From assembly GCA_023053545.1 (NCBI GenBank), contig JAKZAN010000005.1, forward strand, positions 10,044,001 through 10,108,000: a stretch of 64,000 nt of DNA, written 5' to 3'. The notes beneath the pieces were generated by a model that did no database searches, was not told the origin of the DNA, and worked only from the letters and a program-made list of their open reading frames with translations. Shown piece after piece: positions 62,512-64,000 of this stretch. Position 1 is the first letter of the stretch. Every line of letters starts with the position of its first letter. Position numbers and translations under genes: made by a program. The DNA is from Lepidurus packardi (taxonomy: Eukaryota > Arthropoda > Branchiopoda > Notostraca > Triopsidae).

Positions 62512-64000
62512 TCACCTTCCATAAAAGAGCTTATTTTTGAAAGCGCTGGCTCGGACTCTCTCAAAAGCAGAAGAAGCTTGGCTTTGACTTCTTCTGGCAG
62601 ATGATCTCGACAGTTTATCTGTAAAGAGTTCCAGATGAGGTTCGGTCCTCGTCACAAGCGATTTCAGATCATCGGCGATGATAATCTCCTCTTTGCTTTC
62701 CGCCGTTTCAACCAATTGACTGGGCACGTCTTCCACCCAATCGTTCTCAGGTTCCGGGCGGGGCATATCCGGTATCTCGGAGGATTCCGTACCACTCACA
62801 ACGTCGCTTAGAGTGGGTAGACTTGCGATACTGTTGGGGAAAGCGTGCGTAGCTGAAGCTTTTACTTCAGTTTCCATCCAAGGACTCAAATCTGGTCGAG
62901 GAATAGTAGCGGAATGGCAAGATACCCTAGGATTCCTGAAAAGAAAAAAATATTAGAAAACTGTATGGAGCAAATTTTGTTACAATATTAGCTTACGTTT
63001 CAGAATGAGGAAGAAGGAATAGCCAAGGTTGCAAGGTTTCCGCGTCATCCAAATTATCACATATTATTCTGGACAGCGTGCTCCTGCGAATTTCTTTCAG
63101 TTTCCTTTCGGAAAACGAATTCTCAAATCCTCCCAATTCATACCAAAAACGATCTCCTATCAATGAAAAAGGAATTAAAACATAACATTATAAAGCATGA
63201 TAGACAGTAATACCTTGCTTGAGGTTCAGAAACTGCTGACCAAGGATACAAGCGTAGGTAGGGCCTACAATTCCGCCCATTACGGGTTTCTCAGACATTC
63301 CTCCAGTAAACAGATCGATGTCGTCCACGTGTCTGTCAAATCAGACAGTAATTTAGTATTCAAGATATGCTTAGCGGTCTAGTCAACTTACTCGTAGGCA
63401 ATTCGTAATCTTCCTACTGTATCATCATCCATGATGCTCAACAATTGACCCCAGTTGGTAATGGGAGTTAAACCACATTGTTCTCGCCATACAGTGTAGG
63501 GTGGTAGGCCATGATCCCGTCCCCTTTGCAAATTGATGGAAATCAAGTCCATACCGAACGGTTTTTCTGTTTTATGATGGAAATTACAATAATTAGAACA
63601 TGAAGTGATGACAACTCGAAGTTATGGAATATTACTTGGCGTTTCGAACAAATGATTCGTCAGTTCATCGCTAATGAATTCGTCACGGCGCAGTGCAGCT
63701 TGCGAACACATTCCAAGCATCAGTCGATCGACGCCTCCTATGTTATGAATAGGCGTGGGATCCATCAATTCTTTCCTCAATTTTACCCCTATTTGATGAG
63801 AAACAATACAAATTAGTAACAAAAAAGGATCATACATGTTTATATCATAAGCTTAATAGAGCTATGTAAAAACGGACCTTTAGTAAAGATAACCAAGAAC
63901 AGGCGGAAGCCTACCTTGGTATTAATTTTTTTTAAGAAAAGAAAGATCATCTGAAAAGTGTTTACCTCCAGGTACGGGTTTATGACGGCGATCGCAGCGA
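62512..64000 (-). CDS. Animal haem peroxidase (peroxinectin/chorion-peroxidase type), 3' part
   Basis: The gene continues beyond the window. Exons from the 5' side: 63966-64000 (partial), 63636-63788, 63392-63566, 63214-63332, 62997-63156, 62512-62935; phases agree. The C-terminal half of the animal peroxidase domain is clear: [75 protein letters not shown] and [10 protein letters not shown], followed by LSRIICDN. The distal His, calcium site and proximal His would be upstream, so activity cannot be judged. After the domain is a Ser/Glu-rich tail of roughly 140 residues with no recognised motif. Such enzymes oxidise substrates with peroxide in immunity, cuticle or egg-shell cross-linking; which role applies here is unknown. 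Confidence 0.9.

Overview
The window is eukaryotic, most likely from an arthropod and probably a branchiopod crustacean such as Daphnia. The basis is intron-rich genes with many introns of about 50-100 bp, insect/crustacean-like versions of conserved animal genes, and short TTAGG-type motifs (the arthropod telomere unit). There are no bacterial operons, CRISPR arrays or viral gene blocks. The organism call is inference. The gene models were spliced by hand from the sequence, and every exon junction was checked for reading phase.

Layout. 1-4984: non-coding DNA with a TTAA-flanked MITE bracketed by a diverged direct repeat. 4985-13174 (+): RFX1/2/3-type transcription factor, N-terminus unresolved. 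13175-16795: intergenic DNA and probable 5' UTR of the next gene. 16796-27388 (+): NMDA-type glutamate receptor subunit 2, 1,435 aa in 9 exons, with a second MITE in an intron. 28198-30696: a third MITE split by a 2.1 kb gag-only LINE remnant. 30836-32975 (-): MIC60/mitofilin, 569 aa. 32976-37384: intergenic DNA with a tRNA-derived sequence, a retrotransposed U2 snRNA 5' fragment and TTAGG-like motifs. 37385-40200 (+): RRN3/TIF-IA, 602 aa. 40290-50449 (-): CABIN1, 1,893 aa in 22 exons, with transposon debris in one intron. 51106-54307 (+): CUB/LDLa single-pass receptor-like protein, 958 aa. 54924-56546 (-): divergent two-pore-domain potassium channel, 367 aa. 57077-61679 (-): USP7 deubiquitinase, 1,108 aa in 18 exons. 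62512-64000 (-): 3' part of an animal haem peroxidase gene that runs off the window.

The genes are functionally unrelated and do not form a pathway: transcription (RFX, RRN3, CABIN1), mitochondrial cristae (MIC60), neuronal and membrane excitability (NMDAR2, K2P), ubiquitin control (USP7), and extracellular or oxidative functions (CUB/LDLa protein, peroxidase). CABIN1 and the CUB/LDLa gene are divergent with starts about 660 bp apart. RRN3 and CABIN1 converge with only 89 bp between stop codons.

The most unusual signals are a K2P channel whose two selectivity filters are both non-canonical, four GC-AG introns (three in CABIN1, one in USP7), an NMDAR2 pore with Ser-His in place of the N-site asparagines, a likely tandem exon duplication just before the RFX DNA-binding domain, a LINE nested in a MITE with a 13-bp target duplication, and a U2 snRNA fragment flanked by a 14-bp target duplication. 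I did not find a clearly new multi-gene system.
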